DNA of 64,000 bases. Source: Dama dama. Taxonomy: Eukaryota > Chordata > Mammalia > Artiodactyla > Cervidae. The position numbers were made by a program, and so were the translations under genes. This document shows, in pieces, positions 21,775 through 43,427 of this stretch. Each line of letters opens with the position of its first letter. Within the stretch, counting starts at the first letter, position 1. Where the stretch lies: the NCBI RefSeq assembly GCF_033118175.1, contig NC_083689.1, positions 23,294,501 through 23,358,500 of the forward strand, in the 5' to 3' direction. The notes below the pieces were generated by a model. It saw only the letters and a program-made list of their open reading frames with translations, ran no database searches and had not been told where the DNA came from.

Positions 21775-22331
21775 CCAGGGGCCTCGGGGAGGACGGGGTT
21801 TTTTTTATAGAAACCATGGGTTCTTTTTCTTTTTTCTTACTGGTCTCACTTTGTTACTCATTTCTGTCCTTTGGAGGAGACCTCAGGGTGCTGAGAGCTG
21901 AGCTCCAGGCCGGGGGGCAGACTTGCCATCCACTGGACCTCCCTTTAACTTGGGGCCTATGGAGGGGGCTTGGCAAGGAGCATCCCTGCCCCGGATCCTG
22001 AACTTGGAGCTGACAACCCTGCACCTGCTCCACCCCCAGTCTCTAGCCCTTGACTCAGGGTGTTCTTGGAAGGTGTGACCAGGCCCTCTCTGATTTCCAG
22101 CCTAAACAGGAATCAAGCCTGTCTGCCTCCTGGACCCTCACATTCTCCAGTCCCTGCTTATCCCCACACAGCCTTCACAGCCCCTCTAGGAGGGAGGGGA
22201 CACACAGCCACCATTTAGGAGCCAAACTTCATGGCAGGACAGACAACAGAGGCTCACACTGCCTTTGTGGCTGGAGGGAGACAAGTGGGTCCACCTGACT
22301 TCCTCCAGGCTTCCAGAAAAGCCTTCAATGC

Positions 22332-22337
22332 AATAAA
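22332..22337 (+). terminator. SIRT6: SIRT6 poly(A) signal
   Basis: AATAAA 558 bases after the SIRT6 stop codon, within CAATGCAATAAAAGC. Cleavage is expected 10-25 bases downstream. Confidence 0.85.
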
Positions 22338-22359
22338 AGCAGAATTTCTTGCATCTTGA

Positions 22360-23094
22360 ATCTGTGTTTACCATCTACAACCTTGCCCAGGGTCCAATAC
22401 CTGGGGGTAGGACTGTGTGGTGTCTGCGGCCCCTGGTATGTGGGTGCGCTGGGACATTCATGCAGTCCAGGCCTGGCAGTGAAGGAAGTCCTTACCAGCT
22501 GTTGACATTCCTTGAGTCCTCCATTTGTAAATATTATTTCTGTGATTCTTTAATACGTGCCCTCTGCTACTAGGCTGTGAGCCCCTCGAGGAGAGAGGCC
22601 GCATCTTCTAATCACGATTGCAAACCCCCACCCGACCCCACATCCCCGCACCTGCGCAAAGCGGGCAGGGATCCGGTTGTGACTCTTTAAAGGAAGAACG
22701 TGGGTGCAGCTGGGGTCCCTGCTCCCCAGCTGTGACCTTGGGCGAGTCCCTTCATTCCCGACGCTTCAGTCTCCTCATCCATAAGACGAGCCAGGTGGGC
22801 AGCCTAGCCCCCTAGGAAAGCAGCTGCCCCAGGCCTTCCCTTGAAGGGTCTGGGACGGGGCGGGGAGGGGCCAGAGTCGTCAGAACCTCGCGCTCCTGGC
22901 GCGCCCTGCCTTCCACCAGCCGCCGCTCTCCAAGGTCCTGAAGGCAACCCTGGCGCCTCTCGTCGCCGCTCCAGCCTTGGGGTCCAGGGACTCCTCCACG
23001 TCACTCCTCTATCTTTGGCTGGCCCAGTCCTTCCTTCTGTGGGTTGGGGAGCCCCAGACTCAAAATAGCCGCCATCCCACTCCACCTCCACGCC
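22360..23094. other. Convergent intergenic gap between SIRT6 and CREB3L3
   Basis: About 0.75 kb separates the two 3' ends. It holds a MIR-like phrase at 22729-22790 (CTGTGACCTTGGGCGAGTCC) and GC-rich sequence to 23000. No gene seen. Confidence 0.6.
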
Positions 23095-23606
23095 AGCCGT
23101 GTTCTGCCAAGATACTTTATTAAGGATCATGGCAGTCTAAAAAAAGGAAAAGGAAAGGGTCGTGGCAGCGCCCAAGTTTAGGGCTCATCCCGTGCTCTGG
23201 GGCCAGGGTCCCTGCAGACTTGGCTGCTTTCTCCTCCGTGTGTGCGAGGGGGCAGGGAGGAGTCCCCAGGGTCGGGGTAGGGGGGTAGTTATTGAGGCCT
23301 GGTGTATATCGATCTGTCTAGGTCAGGGGTCAGTCTGTGGGTGTCCCTGTTTCCTTCCGCACCTGGGTCTGCATCTAGATTTCTCAGGCTTTGTGGCCTT
23401 ATGGTCTGTGCCTGAGAATCAGTTTCGGTGTGTACCTGGGTCCCTGGGTCTGTAGCTGTGTATCTGTGCATCTCCATCCTGATACCTTCTCCAGGGTCTC
23501 TCTCTCACCTCGGATCCCCATGCCTGTCCCTGTCCACTACAGCACCTATTGAAGCACCCCTGAGTAGAGGGGCCGGGGTGGAGAGGGGGGCAGGGACCCA
23601 TGGTGC
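23095..23606 (-). other. CREB3L3: CREB3L3 3' untranslated region
   Basis: From the TGA at 23607-23609 to the poly(A) signal at 23116-23121; the 3' end falls near 23095-23105. GC-rich, with no repeat seen. Confidence 0.7.
23116..23121 (-). terminator. CREB3L3: CREB3L3 poly(A) signal
   Basis: AATAAA on the minus strand (TTTATT on the plus strand), about 490 bases beyond the CREB3L3 stop codon. Confidence 0.85.
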
Positions 23607-34109
<10,503 letters not shown>

Positions 34110-34420
34110 GAGCCCCGCTAGCTCCTTCTCCAGACCTCCTGCGTCCGCCTCGAGCCGGAGGCTCAGCCCGCCATCAGGTCTCCCGGGCTCAGCTGCGTCT
34201 TCTCTGTGGTTGTCACCACTCCCCAAAAGATGCTGAAATAGTCCCCGGGCGCTCCCAGCCCACCCCAAGGTGCTGACTGGGCAACAGGCAAGACGGACAG
34301 AGTTAAGGGCCAATGACAGCGGGGCAGGCTAGGGGGCGGGGCGGGAAGACCGTTATCTCTCGTGTTTTGTGCTTTTCCAGTCAATGGGCAAAGGCCAAAG
34401 TCTGGGGTGCTGCGACTCCA
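34110..34420 (-). promoter_or_regulatory. CREB3L3: CREB3L3 promoter region with a DR1 nuclear-receptor-like element
   Basis: Upstream of the CREB3L3 ATG: a DR1-type TGGGCAAAGGCCA at 34385-34397, close to the HNF4A/PPAR consensus RGGNCAAAGGTCA; GC boxes at about 34333-34345; an inverted CCAAT box (CCAATGAC at 34310-34317); and a GATA-like TTATCT at 34353-34358. CREB3L3 is known to be liver-enriched and PPAR-alpha/HNF4-responsive, which fits. The transcription start is not determined. Confidence 0.6.
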
Positions 34421-34764
34421 GCATGACTTTTCCCCTACTTTCGGGGACTGTTTCTTTTCCTAGTCCCCGGATGTCGGCTCCAAGAAAGCCCAGGGCCCTT
34501 AGCCGGGTCCCGTCCACTCCCAGAACAAAACAGAACCTAAAAGACTAGCCCAAACCCTTGGGGGCGCCCTTCCTTCAGCCAGGAGTTCCCTTCCTTCATC
34601 AGAGCTGGCAACCCTCAAAGCCCCCTTCCCCCAGGCAAGGTCTCTCCGGCCAAACCAGAGCAATCAATTCCTTCTAGAACCTTCTGCGGCTGCTGCTAAG
34701 TCGCTTCAGTCGTGTCTGACAGCGTTCACTTATTCTCAATAGATATTTATTGCAAGCCAAACTG

Positions 34765-35145
34765 ATTCCTGCTTCAGGGCCTTTGGACTTGGCTGTTCGA
34801 TCTGCCTGGAAGGCGTATCTGCTCAACCCAGCTGTCTCACTGTGTTCACACATTCCTGAATGTTTGCTATTTGTGGAACCCAGCCCAGACAACGGAGAAG
34901 CCCCCTGCCACACACACAACCAGAGAGGAGCTCCCCACCCCTTACCTCTTGATCACATCACTGTTTTCAAGGAACTCACTATTGGAAATTTTCTTGTTTA
35001 CTCACCTATATTCTTCTCTCATTGCTCCCCTGCCCTTTCATGTGAGCACCATCAGGGAGAGAATAGAGGCTCTTTTGCTCTCAGCTGGGTCCCTAGTGTC
35101 TTAAAGATGCCCAGCACACAGGAGGCACTCCATCAACTCTTACTC
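34765..35145 (+). mobile_element. L2 LINE fragment
   Basis: CTGCTTCAGGGCCTTTGGAC, CTGTTCGATCTGCCTGGAAG and the CAGCACACAGGAGGCACTCC terminus. A Bov-tA head remnant precedes it at about 34688-34720. Confidence 0.75.
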
Positions 35146-35277
35146 ATCTGGCAACTCCTAAGGCAGTGGACAAGCTAGATCATAAAAGCACAAACACAGC
35201 AATAGCCAACAAATGGGTGGATGCTACCAAGAAGCTAGATGTAATCGTGTACACAGCAACACAGGGCTGGCAAAGAC

Positions 35278-35466
35278 TTTATTTTTATTTTTTTAATGCT
35301 TTTAAAAAAAATTAGTGTGCTTTCTTTGAACTGCATGCCATGAATTTTTTTGGGGGGGGGAGGGGGCGCATTTCATGTGGGATCTTATTCCCTGACCCGG
35401 GATCGAACTTGGATCCCCCGCATTGGAAGAAGGATTCTTAACCACTGGACCACCAGGAAAGTTCCA
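35278..35466 (-). mobile_element. CHR-type SINE
   Basis: Reverse-strand CHR with a T-rich tail, an internal G-run near 35350-35365 and the CTGGACCACCAGGAAAGTTC head. Confidence 0.85.
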
Positions 35467-35722
35467 GGATTCTTTCAGAAGGTGACATTTAAGTACGGTC
35501 CTAAATGATGAGCAAGAGCCCAGCCACTGGAAGATCTAGTGAAAGCCTGTTTCAGGTCAAGGAACAGCTCATGCAAAGGTCCTGGGGCAGGACTGTACCT
35601 GGTGTGTTGGAGGAACAGCAAGGAGGCCCATGTGTCTGGAGAACAGTGAGCGAAGGGTGAGAGGAAGGAAAGGAGGACATGGAGGGAACAGGGCAGGTCA
35701 TGCAGAGTCTTGTGGGCTGTGG

Positions 35723-35926
35723 CAACAAGTTTAAGTTAGTCGCATCTTTTTGTGATCCTGTGGACTTTAGCTCACCAGGCTTTTCTATCCATGGGATTCC
35801 CCAGGCAAGAATACTGGAGTGGGTTGCTATTCCCGTCTCCAGGGGATCTTCCCAACCCAGGGATCGAACTTGGGTCTCCCGCATTGCAGGCAGATTCTTT
35901 ACCATCTAAGCCACCAGGGAAACCTA
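35723..35926 (-). mobile_element. Bov-tA SINE
   Basis: Reverse-strand copy containing AATACTGGAGTGGGTTGCTA and the CACCAGGGAAACC head. Confidence 0.9.
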
Positions 35927-35929
35927 TTG

Positions 35930-36720
35930 GTTTATACTAAATACAGTGGAAGCTCTTGGGAGCTTAGTGAATGGATGACAAACCTTCTGTATGTTGGCCA
36001 AAATGCTAGGTGCTAGGTTTACACAGTAACTCAAACACTCTCCTTGCTCTCAAGAAATACACATCCTGGTGTATGTTTCTCCATGGACCAGCCATTATTT
36101 ATTCAGGCAACAAAAATTTCAGACCTACTATGTGCAGTGCCAGAGTGTTGCTCTTATCTCACAATAACACATGTGGTTGTCACAACTGCGGGTGCTCCTG
36201 GAGTGAGTGGGGGCTAGGGATACTGCTCCACACCTCACAGTGCCTGGGACAGCCCCCCACAGGGAATGCCTGACCTTGATGTTAGCAGTGCCCGGCAGGA
36301 GGACCCTTGCGTTACCATGACTGCCTCCCCCCACCCACACACACCGGATACTGGTAACATTAGCTCACTCTTGGCCTCCGCATTTTTCATTTCCTTTTTC
36401 ACTACTCTGGGTTGGATTTTTAAGGGGATTGTTTGGTTTGGTTTGGCTTAGTGTTCCCAGTCGTAATATTTATTCAGCCTTGGCTTGTGAAGGCACCTTT
36501 CCAGAGCTGTCTTGGCAGGTGTAGAAAGTAGGTGAAAGTTGACTTCTGGACTTGTCTCTGCCTCCCCCTCACTCCCATTTACGACTCTCAGGAGCCCCTG
36601 TACCCTTGACATAGAACTCGTCCTCATCTTCTTATCCAAATCTGTCTGAATAAATGATCTGGCATTACTCACTTAACACCTACATGGATATTTAGACCCC
36701 ACAGTCTTCCCTGCAGGATA
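35930..36720. other. Intergenic, no gene seen
   Basis: Unique-looking sequence with L2/MIR-like traces near 36110-36260. Open frames are short and unrecognised. Confidence 0.4.
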
Positions 36721-36724
36721 TTTG

Positions 36725-36893
36725 TTACTTTTTTGTAATTTTATTTTAATTCATTCATATGTTAATTTATATCTTCTTGGTCATGCCACATGGCATGTGA
36801 GATCTTAGTTCCCCAACCAAGGATTGAACTCATGCCCCTTGCATTGGAAGTGCAAAGTCTTTTTAACCACCAAACCACCAGGGATGTCCCCTT
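36725..36893 (-). mobile_element. CHR-type SINE
   Basis: Reverse-strand CHR: TTAGTTCCCCAACCAAGGAT box and ACCACCAGGGATGTCCC head. Confidence 0.88.
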
Positions 36894-36944
36894 CTATAAT
36901 TTTATAGTCATGGGCTTTAGAAGGCTTTCATATACCCTAGTGAA

Positions 36945-37158
36945 AAGGGCTTCCAGGTGGCACAGTGATAAATAATCTGCGTGCAATGCAGGAAGTGCAA
37001 AAGACATAGGTTCGATCCCCAAGTCCAGAAAAATCGCCTGGAATAGGAAATGGCAGTGCACTACAATATTCTTGCCTGGAAAGTTCCATGGACAGAGAAA
37101 CCAGATGGGTTAGAGTCCGTGGGACCACGAAAAGTTGGACAGGACTGAGCACAATGAA
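36945..37158 (+). mobile_element. Bov-tA SINE, diverged
   Basis: GGGCTTCCAGGTGGCACAGT head and ACAATATTCTTGCCTGGAAA block. Confidence 0.88.
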
Positions 37159-37577
37159 GAGATATCTGAAAAGATAAGATGAGGATAAGTACTTGAGGGA
37201 CAAGAGGACTTTTTGATGCCCTTGACATCATGATCTAATTTGCCGGACACAAACGCATGCTTCAGAGCAATGCAAAGTTGGAATCTAAGGTAAAATTCCC
37301 GCAATAGATTCCACCAATGAGTTGAAGTATAAAACACAACACAAGACACGAGAGGATGCTGTGGTCAAACAAGATTGAGGGACACTGTGTTAATAAACAG
37401 CTTTGTGGAACTTGTCAGAGCCTTTACAATACTCTGTAACACTCTCAGAAGGTATGAATTTGTAGCATTTCTCAAACATCATTGTTAGGTGTGAGCTTTG
37501 CTTCTAATTGTTACTTGATTTATACGGAACCATTTCTGACACATGAAAACATTTAAAGATACCCACTAGCCTGACTA

Positions 37578-37785
37578 GGTGCTTCCCTGGTGGCTCAGAT
37601 GGTAAAGTGTCTGCCCGCAATGCGGGAGACCTGGGGTTTGATCCCTGGGTCGGGAAGATCCCCTGGAGAAGGAAATGGCAACCCACTCCAGTACTCTTGC
37701 CTGGAAAATCCCATGGACGGAGGAGGATGTAGGCTACAGTCCATGGGGTTGCAAAGAGTCAGACACAACTGAGCAACTTCACTAG
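37578..37785 (+). mobile_element. Bov-tA SINE with a 13-bp target-site duplication
   Basis: Plus-strand copy flanked by ACTAGCCTGACTA at 37565-37577 and 37786-37798, both perfect. Confidence 0.93.
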
Positions 37786-38292
37786 ACTAGCCTGACTACA
37801 ATAAAAAAAAGACAACATCAGATGTTGGTGGAAAATATGGAGCAATCAGAACTCTCACCCGTTGTTGGTGGGAATCAAAATGGTCCAACCACCTGGGGAA
37901 ACTTTGGAAACTTGGGCAATCTCTTACAGTTAAAAATGCATTTACCATATGACTTAGCAATTGTATTCCTGGGTATCTACCTAAGAGAAATGTAAATATA
38001 TGTTCACAGAAAGATTTGTACATGAATGTTCATAGCAATCTTATTCATAATTGTGCTGAAGAGTAAACAACTCAAGTATCCAATAATAGGGGAGTAGATA
38101 AATAAACTGGTATATCCATACAACACAATGATACTCATCAATAAAAAAGAATAAATTACTATTAATTATACATTCAACAACACATATGAATTTCAAATGC
38201 ATAGTGATAAAAGAAGCCAGATGCAAAAGCATATATACTATAAGATTCCATTTAAATGATAACCAGAGAAGAGGCAAAAGTAATTCTTGGTG

Positions 38293-38405
38293 GGAATTCC
38301 TGGGCAGTCCAGCAGTTAGACGCTGCATTACCAATGCAGGGGGAAAATGTTCAGTCCCTGGTCAGGGAGCTAAGATCCCACATGACGTGTGACTTGACCA
38401 AAAAA
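38293..38405 (+). mobile_element. CHR-type SINE with a 17-bp target-site duplication
   Basis: Flanked by AAAAGTAATTCTTGGTG at 38276-38292 and 38406-38422. The head is GGAATTCCTGGGCAGTCC and it has a short A-rich tail. Confidence 0.9.
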
Positions 38406-38435
38406 AAAAGTAATTCTTGGTGATAGAAAGTGGTT

Positions 38436-39622
38436 TAGTTCAGTTCAGTCTCTCAGTTGTGTCTGACTCTCTGCGACCCCATGAACTGCAGCATGCCGGG
38501 CCTCCCTGTCCATGACCAACTCTCAGAGTCCACCCAAACCCATGTGCATTGAGTCGGTGATGCCATCCAACCACCTCATCCTCTGTTGTCCCTTTCTCCT
38601 CCTGCCCTCAATCTTTCCCAGCATCAGGGTCTTTTCAAATTAGCCAGCTCTCCGCATCAGGTGACCAAAGTATTGGAGTTTCAGCTTCAACAACAGTCCT
38701 TCCAATGAACACCCAGGACTAATCTCCTTTAGGATGGACTGGTTGGATCTCCTTGCAGTCCAAGCGACTCTCAAGAGTCTTCTCCAACACCACAGTTCAA
38801 AAGCATCAATTCTTCAGCGCTTAACTTTCTTTATAGTCCAACTCTTACATCCATACATGACTATTGGAAAAACCATAGCTTTTGACTAGACGGACCTTTG
38901 TTGACAAAGTAATGTCTCTGCTTTTTAATATGCTGTCTAGGTTGGTCATAACTTTGTTTCCAGGGAGCAAGCGTCTTTTAATCTCATGGCTGCAGTCACC
39001 ATCTGCAGTGATTTTGGAGCCCTCAAAAATAGTCAGCCACTGTTTCTACTGTTTCTCCATCTATTTGCCATGAAGTGATGGGACTGGATGCCATGATTTT
39101 AGTTTTCTGAATGTTGAGCTTTAAGTCAACTTTTTCACTCTCCTCTTTCACTTTCATCACTTTCATCTTTAGTTCTTCTTCACTTTCTGCCATAAGGGTG
39201 GTGTCATCTGCATATCTGAGGTTATTGATATTTCTCCCAGCAATCTTGATTCCAGTTTGTGCTTCTTCCAGCCCAGCGTTTCTCATGATGTACTCTGCAT
39301 ATAAGCTAAATAAGCAATGTGACAATATACAGCCTTGATGTACTCCTTTTCCTATTTGGAACCAGTCTGCTGTTCCATGTCCAGTTCTAACTGTTGCTTC
39401 CTGACCTGCATACAGGTTTCTCAAGAGGCAGGTCAGATGGTCTGGTATTCCATCTCTTTCAGAATTTTCCACAGTTTATTGTGATCCACACAGTCAAAGG
39501 CTTTGGCATAGTCAATAATGCAGAAATAGGTGTTTTTCTGGAACTCTCTTGCTTTTTCGATGATCCAGCAGATGTTGGCAATTTGATCTCTGGTTCTTCT
39601 GCCTTTTCTAAAACCAGCTTAA
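38436..39622 (-). mobile_element. BovB (RTE) LINE, 5'-truncated, with reverse transcriptase remnant
   Basis: Minus-strand BovB of about 1.19 kb. Its 3' end is at 38436 and its truncated 5' end at 39622, flanked by the 11-base duplication AGAAAGTGGTT (38425-38435 and 39623-39633). The frame at 39472-39023 encodes the RT palm with the YADD catalytic motif (NNLRYADDTTLM), preceded by GKGVHQGCILS. The upstream RT sequence is frameshifted relative to it, so it encodes no functional enzyme. Confidence 0.93.
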
Positions 39623-39859
39623 AGAAAGTGGTTACCTGGAGTAGAATGGGGAATTGAGTAGACACAGGCATGAAGAAACTTTCTAGGGTGGAGAAAATAT
39701 TCCATAACTTATTTTTAGTGCTGGTTACCTGACTGTCCAGAATTGTCAGAACTCATCAAATTGAACACACCTAAGATCTATGCATCATTATTATAAATTA
39801 ATTCTACCTCAATAAAAAGCATACTAAATATATAATGAACAATCACATACATACTACAT

Positions 39860-40160
39860 TTATACATACATTTACACATGTAAAACATTAGAAACAACTG
39901 AAATATTCATCCATAGGTAATTGATTAATAGAGTCTGATACATTAACACACTGGAATATTACATAGCTGTGAAAATGAATGAGGATTATCTTTATGTACT
40001 GGTATGGTACAATATTGAAAACATATGGTTATTTATAGTTGAGAAATCAATGTTTCTCAATATTTTTTTTATTCTGGTCCCTCACAAGGAGCATTTGAAG
40101 ACATTTTCTTAACTGATCCACTGTGAAATTGTATATCCACAAGTATACTGTATATACGCT
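39860..40160 (+). mobile_element. L1 fragment
   Basis: GAAACAACTGAAATATTCAT and CACTGGAATATTACATAGCT phrases of an L1 3' region; AT-rich. Confidence 0.6.
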
Positions 40161-40289
40161 TGTGTACCATATGTTTATCTGGGTGAAAAAAAAAATCTTA
40201 CTCTTTTAATGTATAAAACACAGATATAGAAGCTCTTCTTTAACGTATAAAACACAGATTCTTGGGTGTTCCATCAATTAAAACATATG

Positions 40290-40465
40290 GAGAGACTTCC
40301 CTGCTGGTCCAGTGGCTAAGACTTCACCTTCCAACACAGAGGGTGAGAGTTCCATCTCTGATCAGGGAACTAGATCCCACATGCCACAGCTGAGAGTTTG
40401 CATGCTGCAACTAAGACCTGGCACGGCCAAATAAATGAAAGAAAGAATACATAAAGATTTTAAAA
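40290..40465 (+). mobile_element. CHR-type SINE
   Basis: GACTTCCCTGCTGGTCCAGT head and CTGATCAGGGAACTAGATCC box. Confidence 0.88.
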
Positions 40466-40481
40466 AAGCAACATGGGTTTG

Positions 40482-40688
40482 TTTGTGCTGTGTGCTCAGT
40501 AGTGTCTGACTCTGTGACCCCATGGACTGTGTAGTCCACCAGATTCCTCTGTCCGTGAGATTCTCCAGGCAAGAATACTGGAGTGGGTTGCCATTTCCTC
40601 CTCCAGGGGATCTTCCTGACCCAGGAATTGAACCTGCGTCTCCTGTATTGGCCAGCAGATTCTTTACTGCTGAGCCACCTGGGAAACC
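40482..40688 (-). mobile_element. Bov-tA SINE
   Basis: Reverse-strand copy, CAAGAATACTGGAGTGGGTT block, followed by an A13 run at 40693-40705. Confidence 0.92.
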
Positions 40689-40709
40689 CTCAAAAAAAAA
40701 AAAAAGAGG

Positions 40710-41450
40710 AATGCTCAGAAGAGACCCCACACACAGTTAGGTCTCCAACTCTGCCCATTTTTAGTGTTGTTGCTATTATTACTACTATATGCATCTGTGA
40801 GAAACACGCCAGGCTCCAGTCCCAAGGCACTCCACAGGCAGACACCCGCCTGTTACTTTCCGACTGCTTCAGCCCTTTGGCCTCACAAGTCTGGTCATGA
40901 CGACAGTCCCCGTTCTGCACAGGACAGAGGCGCTAATAAGGGGTTATGACTCACTGTGACCACTCCATGAGTCAGCGGCTCTGAGACAACGCCCAGGTCC
41001 CCCACTCCAGATGGGGACTTGCCTCTTGTCACCATGTCACCTCCCCAGTCCTTGGATTATTTGCCAGAAAGTCCTCTCTACACTTCCCTTTAGATCAGTT
41101 TTGGGGGGACAGGTAAGGGGGTCCAAGATCATCAGCCCTTCTCCTTCCTCTTTCTCTTCCTTCTTCTCTGGGACCCTCCCTCGGGGTACAGCCAGGCCAG
41201 GCAGTGAGTAAAACCCTTGTGACCTGGGTGTGGCAGGGGCTGGGGGCCCGGGGACTCTGATCAGCCTCTTGGGCAATGCCAGCTGATTAGCACCTAATTC
41301 TCTCGGCTGCCTAGTCCAGGGGGCTACCAGCTCTGGAGGGGGAGGGGTGAAGACAGGATGTTTGAACCAGGGCCTCCCAGTGCCACCAGGAAGGAGACTT
41401 TTTCAGGGAGTAGGGGTGAGGCTCCCTACATTCAGGCATTCATTCATTCA
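40710..41450. other. Unique intergenic island with paired AP-1-type sites
   Basis: Repeat-poor stretch 6.6-7.3 kb upstream of CREB3L3. It contains TGACTCA at 40947-40953 and TGAGTCA at 40968-40974 (the latter followed by GCGG). No exon seen. It could be a distal regulatory element. Confidence 0.45.
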
Positions 41451-41454
41451 TTTA

Positions 41455-41968
41455 AAAATTTTTTTTTATTATTTATTTATTTGGCTATATGAGGTCTTTT
41501 TATTTTTTATTTATTTATTTTTTTTGGTGAGGTCTTTTTAAAAAGTTTATCTATTTATTTTTGGCTGTACTGAGTCTTCATTGCTGTGCCCAGGCTTTCT
41601 CTAGTTGCACCTCACTGCAATGAGGGCTACTCTTTGTTGCTTTGAGCAGGCTGCTCATTGCAGTGGCTTCTCTTGTTGTGGAGCACGGGATCTAGGCACT
41701 CGGGCTCAGTAGTTGTGGCTCACAGGCTTAGTTGCTTCACTGCATGTGGGATCATCCTGGATCAGGGGTTGAACCTGTAACTCCTGCATTGCAAGGCAGA
41801 TTCTTAACCACTGGACCATCAGGGAAGCCCTGTGTGAGGTCTTAGTTGCGGAACACAGGATCTTTAGTTGTGGACCTGGGATCTAGTTCCCTGACAAGGA
41901 ATAGAACCCGGGCCCCTTGCATTGGGAGCTTGGAGTCTTAGCCACTGGACAACCAGGGAAGTCCTCAT
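41455..41968 (-). mobile_element. Two nested CHR-type SINEs
   Basis: One reverse-strand long-form CHR (about 41545-41830, head ACCATCAGGGAAGCCC) lies inside another (tail 41455-41540; body 41831-41968, head ACAACCAGGGAAGTCC). The outer copy's TGAGGTCTT phrase appears on both sides. Confidence 0.85.
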
Positions 41969-41969
41969 T

Positions 41970-43095
41970 CATTCATTCTTGTGACCACTACTTCTTGAGT
42001 GCCTGCTGTGTGTCAGGCCTTGGGGACCCAGCAGAGAACATGAACTGTTATTTCCCACACCCCACCCACGTGGGGCTGATGTTCCTAGCTGGGGAAGACA
42101 GATACTAAATAAAATCAGTTGTGCATAAGCAAGTAAATAAATACATTGAAGAGAAACACAAAATTGTAAAGCAATTATACTTGAATTTAAAAATTAAAAA
42201 ATAAGCAAATTGAAGAGACCAGATACAGAGGAATAAAGCAAGAAAGAGACACTGCGAGCATGTGGAGGGGGAGGCAAGTTGTAATTTTATATTAGGTGGT
42301 CAGGGAGGGGGCCTCACCACAAAGACCCTGAGGAAAGGGTGGTGCCTTGTTCCAGGGTGAGAAGTCCAATGATCAGTCCTGTGATGGTTCTGCAAGGTTC
42401 TGCAAGTTTCTGCGTGGGGCCGGGTAGGCTGTGTTTGTGGACAGGGCTGGGAGGTCCCTTGGGTCAGGGGTCCTGTTCTCCAGGCTTGGTGCCTGGGTTT
42501 AGGCCTTAGCCAATCATAGGAAGGGGGTCCTCCAGCTTCCCGAGACCAGGTGGTCTTTGGGGCAGTGTTCCCTGAGGGTCCTGAGTCTGGATCAGCAAAC
42601 AGGGTCAGTCCTTCACCCATCTCGAGATCCACACCCCTCGGGCCAGTCCCCACCCCCGCCCCCTTCAGGTCTCACCACCATCTCATCTCATCTCCGTGAT
42701 TGTTTTATGGCTAGTGGGTCCAAGGGTCACAGCTGACCCTCTCACCAGGAAAAGGAGGCCTCCCTTGGCTGCGGATGTGGTCAGCTCAGCTTCCTTCCCC
42801 TTGTGGGGGAGGAGACCAGGCGTCAGTCTCCTCTGGCTCAGCCCCGAGGGATTCTGGGAGGGTGCTTTAGGGTTGGGGAGGAAGAGGCATGTGGGGGCGT
42901 CTAGATCCTTAATTGGTCCAGGCCGTCCATCCCTCGCCTTCTGAATTTGTTTGCTGTAGCTGCCAAACAAAGTCCCAAGGCCTGGGAGGCTGGAGCAACA
43001 GAAATATCTTTTCTTCCAGTCCCAGAGGCTAGAAGTCCAAGACCAAGGTGTCTGCAAGGCTGGTTCCTTTTTTTTTCAATTGACTTTTCTCACCT
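41970..43095. other. Intergenic, no gene seen
   Basis: GC-moderate unique sequence. At 42300-43060 open frames up to about 120 codons exist on both strands but show no recognisable domain or exon signals. Confidence 0.4.
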
Positions 43096-43097
43096 CA

Positions 43098-43275
43098 TGG
43101 GCTTCCCAGGTGGCACATAAGAGACTCGAGTTCAATCCTTGAGTTGGGAAGATCCCTTGGAGGAGGAAATGGCAACCCACTACAGTATTCTTACGTGGAG
43201 AATCTCATGGAGAGAGGAGCCTGGTGGGCTACAGTCCATGGGGTCATAAAGAGTCAGACATCACTCAAACACCCC
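43098..43275 (+). mobile_element. Bov-tA SINE, internally deleted
   Basis: GGGCTTCCCAGGTGGCACAT head directly joined to the AGAGACTCGAGTTCAATCC block. Confidence 0.88.
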
Positions 43276-43285
43276 AGTTGTTTTA

Positions 43286-43427
43286 AGGTTTATTTTATGT
43301 ATTCTTATTCTTTTAGGTCATGCCAGCTGGCATGAGGCAGGATCTTAGTTCCCCAACCAGGGATCGAACCCGTGCCCCTTGCAGCAGAAGAAAGGAGTCC
43401 TAACCGCTGGGACACTGGGAATGTTGG
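43286..43427 (-). mobile_element. CHR-type SINE
   Basis: TTAGTTCCCCAACCAGGGAT box and a diverged head (CTGGGACACTGGGAATG). Confidence 0.85.

Larger units (their letters stand above)
37799..39850 (+). mobile_element. Old L1 3' region hosting a CHR SINE and a BovB
   Basis: L1 phrases CCGTTGTTGGTGGGAATCAA, CATTTACCATATGACTTAGC and CATGAATGTTCATAGCAATC run to 38292. Host sequence resumes at 38406-38435 and 39634 (GTGGTTACCTGGAGTAGAAT). Both passengers have target-site duplications. Confidence 0.85.

Noticed and set aside
39023..39472. A 149-codon reverse-transcriptase-like frame as a possible domesticated gene or retron
   Set aside because: It is the BovB RT palm in a 5'-truncated element with matching target-site duplication; upstream RT sequence is frameshifted.
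42300..43060. Overlapping 80-125 codon frames on both strands in unique DNA
   Set aside because: No splice-consistent exon, no recognised domain, and moderately GC-rich composition is enough to explain the lack of stops.
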